Assembly: GCF_032854445.1 (NCBI RefSeq)
Contig: NC_088297.1
Coordinates: forward strand, 4,899,991 to 4,963,990
Reading direction: 5' to 3'
From: Liolophura sinensis
Lineage: Eukaryota > Mollusca > Polyplacophora > Chitonida > Chitonidae
DNA length: 64,000 nucleotides
Shown here: positions 62,533 through 64,000 of the stretch, in pieces
How the letters are laid out: every line of letters begins with the position of its first letter
Numbering within the stretch: the first letter of the stretch is position 1
Position numbers and translations under genes: made by a program
The notes under the pieces: generated by a model
The model's input: the letters and a program-made list of their open reading frames with translations, nothing else
What the model was told of the DNA's origin: nothing
Databases searched by the model: none

Positions 62533-64000
62533 TAAGGTACAAAGATCTGTTTATTGCGTATTCTTTATTACTTTGTCATTTAGTAATTATACGTATTTTG
62601 CATTTATTAGTTTACTTTGCATGGAGATTGTAAACTGTCCGAGCCTGGTGTCGTTTTGGTGCAGTGTGAAAATATACATGATCTCTTGTATTTATTCCTT
62701 GTACTAACTTTGTCCAAGTAATATGTTAAATTGCACACACAGCACATTTTCATGTACATGGATCTATAAACAAATATATATATATATACATATATACACC
62801 ACTATATACATTTAAGTAACGATTTGAATTATTTACCTTCAAAATGGGAAAGCTAATTAATATAAGAAATAAACTTTCAATGGAAAGGATGTATATGTCC
62901 GAAATAGTTTGTGCACTTCAATAAAATATGTTAATTTATATTAAAGATTAATTTTTAATGAAAGCTAATTGGTTGTTTTCCTGTGCACCTGGTGATTTTG
63001 ATTTGTCCAGAAATTTCAAATTTTACACCTGTGTGTAATTCAGGTCAATATCTAACGATTTTATTTGTATTTTTTATTTATTACAACTTCATTTTATCAC
63101 ATATATTTTTAGTTCAGTAGAAAACATCTTGTAGATTTAGTGAAATTATTGTTTTGAAACTCATCTGTTCAAAATTGCAGAAAATTAAGATTTGAAACAA
63201 GGTTTTAATTGATGACCAGTTAAAATTGAATTCCTAAGTCCTAGATCTTGAATGTAGCTCTCAACAAATGACGCTACAATTTCATGGTTGAAACCGGTTG
63301 CTTATGTCTAATTTTTTGATAAGTCTTTCAACAGACATGTGGTTTGAGCTCTCTATTATGGGTATAGCTTTATTGCAGATATTGTTCAAACTGCTATGTG
63401 TTTTTTGACATGCTCAGTTTCAGTTCAACTGCCATATGGCTGTAGAGACATTTTGTTTTTCTGTGTACCTATCCAACAAGTTCAAAGGTCAATCATTATT
63501 TTAAGTCAAAATATGTTTATGTTTTATTAATATGCTGTGTTCATTGCTCCTGTGTAGTCTTCCATTGTACTAAGAATTGTTAGACAGCTAATAGTGCTGA
63601 AAGATTGAATTGTAAAACAGATTTAACATCAGTCGTGAAATCCATTCCATATATTTATCATATTTTTTGTTTTATATATTTGAAGTTGATAATTTTGAAA
63701 TTTACGGCAAACATTAACAAACAGTTCACCTTTCTGTATACCAGAGATATATTGTTTTCATTGCATTCTGAGTTCAAGCCTGTCTGTTGTACTGTTCGTC
63801 AGAGACCATGCAGCCGTAGTAATTTTTCCGAGAAACACTATATTGACTACATTTATACACAAAACTTCGTGAATGAGTCATTTATCAGTCTTCTCCTAAA
63901 AAAACATAGAGAAAGTATTTGGTTTGTATGCATTTGCTCCAAGTACCAAAGGAATGGCTGCCCCCATGAAAAATGTGTTTCAATTTCTTGGTTTGAAACT

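Larger units (their letters stand above)
57731..64000. other. Downstream region, probable 3' UTR in part, no further gene
   Basis: AT-rich. It holds a TTAA-flanked MITE (58595-59148), a TA microsatellite, a hairpin (60451-60571) and a T-rich repeat (62283-62532). AATAAA motifs occur near 62868 and 62921. No protein-coding exon is supported, and the right window edge shows none starting. Confidence 0.5.

Overview
The window is animal nuclear DNA, most probably from a mollusc or another lophotrochozoan. Genes are split by GT-AG introns of 0.2 to 4.3 kb. The DNA is AT-rich. It is full of tRNA-derived SINEs whose 3' ends are of the type common in mollusc genomes (tail reading TTCTTGAGTACGGCGTAAAA then an A-rich end), along with minisatellites and small inverted-repeat DNA elements. 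The organism call is inference; no species is claimed.

Three protein-coding genes can be supported. (1) Positions 6959-10284, plus strand: the last two coding exons of an unrecognised gene with a coiled-coil-like, charged C-terminus. (2) Positions 15926-32249, minus strand: a complete 14-exon gene for the 51-kDa flavoprotein subunit of mitochondrial complex I (NDUFV1). All exon phases were checked and the conceptual protein is 478 residues. (3) Positions 49009-57730, plus strand: a four-exon gene for a 392-residue single-pass membrane protein with a signal peptide, a Ser/Thr/Pro-rich mucin-like ectodomain in one 909-bp exon, one transmembrane helix and a 70-residue acidic tail. Its family is not recognised.

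Layout: 1-545 is a 49-bp tandem repeat cut by the window edge; 546-6958 is mostly featureless; 6959-10284 is gene 1, with a TIR element and two minisatellites in its intron; 10285-15925 holds SINE insertions, two of them full length with perfect target-site duplications; 15926-32249 is NDUFV1; 32250-48762 is non-coding with SINEs and tandem repeats; 48763-57730 is the mucin-like gene; 57731-64000 is AT-rich downstream sequence with a TTAA-flanked MITE and a 121-bp hairpin.

The most unusual signal is a link between satellites and splice sites. In NDUFV1 the last 95 nt of exon 10, its splice donor and about 25 nt of intron are tandemly repeated about 18 times (20213-22318). A second array starts within about 20 nt of the exon 7 donor. 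In the mucin-like gene a 77-bp satellite of about 50 copies fills the intron and runs directly into the acceptor of exon 3. Its unit looks like a fusion of that acceptor region (branch-point-like TACTAAC and pyrimidine tract) with a 24-bp piece of the local SINE. Several units have gained a complete decoy acceptor.
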